Below the pieces are notes generated by a model that saw nothing but the letters and a program-made list of their open reading frames with translations, had not been told where the DNA came from and made no database searches. Shown one piece after another: positions 63,519 through 64,000 of a stretch of DNA of 64,000 nucleotides; position 1 is the stretch's first letter, and each line of letters opens with the position of its first letter. Source of the stretch: Armatimonas sp043757465 (GTDB lineage: Bacteria > Armatimonadota > Armatimonadia > Armatimonadales > Armatimonadaceae); NCBI RefSeq assembly GCF_043757465.1, contig NZ_JAYVPL010000158.1:139178-203177 (forward strand), given 5' to 3'. The position numbers were made by a program, and so were the translations under genes.

Positions 63519-63976
63519 ATCACCCCATCACCTTGTCGGGCACGCCGCCAGCGCCGATGCACCTCGAATTGCTCGAAGGTCAGGTTGCGTTGCGCATGAC
63601 TGCGGCCCTGAGTCACGGTGCCCAATCTCTGCCCCACGACATCTCCGAGCGGCTGCGTTTTAGCCGCGAGCGCGCGCTGGAATTGGCGGTTCAACAGCGT
63701 CGGGTCGCCGCTGCGGCCACTGCGCCGCAGGTGGTTAGCGTCTCGGGCCGTTCAGCGGTCCTGGGCGGCCCGCCTTCGATCTGGTTGAGGCTGGCATCAG
63801 CGCTGCCGCTGGTCGCGCTGGTGGGCGGCTTGGTGTTGATCCAGAACCACCACGATCTGGAGCAAATCCACGCAGCCGCTGAGATCGACAGCGCCTTGCT
63901 GGCAGACGAGTTGCCACCCGCGGCCTACCGTGATCCCGGCTTCTCAGAGTTTTTGCACGCCGGCGACGCGCCCTGA
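63515..63976 (+). CDS. DUF3619-family membrane protein (betaproteobacterial)
   Basis: 153 residues. Soluble N-terminus, one membrane segment (LASALPLVALVGGLVLIQ), then the typical ending EIDSALLADELPPAAYRDPG and FSEFLHAG. DUF3619 is known from Betaproteobacteria, next to an ECF sigma factor; a role as membrane partner or anti-sigma-like protein is plausible but unproven. ATG 63515 overlaps the sigma stop (ATGA). Confidence 0.85.
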   Translation: MNHPITLSGTPPAPMHLELLEGQVALRMTAALSHGAQSLPHDISERLRFSRERALELAVQQRRVAAAATAPQVVSVSGRSAVLGGPPSIWLRLASALPLVALVGGLVLIQNHHDLEQIHAAAEIDSALLADELPPAAYRDPGFSEFLHAGDAP

Positions 63977-64000
63977 GCGCGGACGGTTCAGTGACTATTG

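Noticed and set aside
1..64000. tRNA, rRNA, CRISPR or insertion-sequence features
   Set aside because: I looked in the intergenic gaps and saw no cloverleaf, spaced repeats, transposase or terminal inverted repeats; a tRNA scan was not possible here, so a missed tRNA cannot be fully excluded.

Overview
The window reads as two genomes joined. About 61.4 kb comes from one bacterium with dense, GC-rich coding, very tight operons and many sulfatases; the gene content fits Armatimonadota or a similar environmental lineage, but this is an inference made without any search. The last 2.6 kb (5' two thirds of ilvB, an ECF-type sigma factor, a DUF3619 protein) reads as a betaproteobacterium of the Comamonadaceae type. 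The switch falls inside ilvB at about 61,370-61,415, in a stretch conserved enough to let two contigs, or two genomes, recombine.

Layout. 1-6.6 kb: end of an exopolysaccharide/O-antigen locus (SLBB export protein, two O-antigen polymerase/ligase-type membrane proteins, two GT4 glycosyltransferases), visibly AT-richer than the rest. 6.6-7.7 kb: a pullulanase pseudogene whose whole catalytic domain has been cut out. 7.8-40.1 kb: a one-directional locus with a formylglycine-generating enzyme, twelve intact sulfatases, an M66-like metallopeptidase, a heparinase II/III-type protein, a sialate O-acetylesterase-type (SASA) protein, a dienelactone hydrolase, a GH20 hexosaminidase, an iron-sulfur L-serine dehydratase, and a sulfatase fused to a zinc metallopeptidase. 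Many genes overlap by ATGA or GTGA. The set suggests stripping of sulfate, acetyl and hexosamine groups from a sulfated glycoprotein or proteoglycan, followed by proteolysis and serine catabolism. No transporter or regulator is present in it. Between the intact genes lie gene vestiges: start and/or stop ends survive while the middle is gone.

40.1-43.4 kb: two secreted fasciclin-type proteins with their own terminators, an unknown 130-aa protein, and a peroxiredoxin in which the peroxidatic cysteine codon is an in-frame TGA followed at the right distance by a perfect 8-bp hairpin with a GGC loop. I read it as a selenocysteine peroxiredoxin with a bacterial SECIS; it overlaps a thioredoxin-like gene. 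43.4-49 kb (minus strand): fatty-acid synthesis block rpmF-plsX-fabH-fabD-fabG-acpP-fabF. 49-55 kb: metallophosphoesterase, M60/TCAF-like peptidase, LigB-like, 3D-domain and Uma2 proteins, TlpA-like thioredoxin. 54.9-62.7 kb (minus strand): branched-chain amino-acid block, in transcription order ilvB, MBL hydrolase, ilvN, unknown, ilvC, small membrane protein, SanA-like, leuA.

Several genes have a TANNNT -10 box only 5-7 nt before the ATG and no Shine-Dalgarno, which points to leaderless mRNAs. No tRNA, rRNA, CRISPR array or insertion sequence was recognised.
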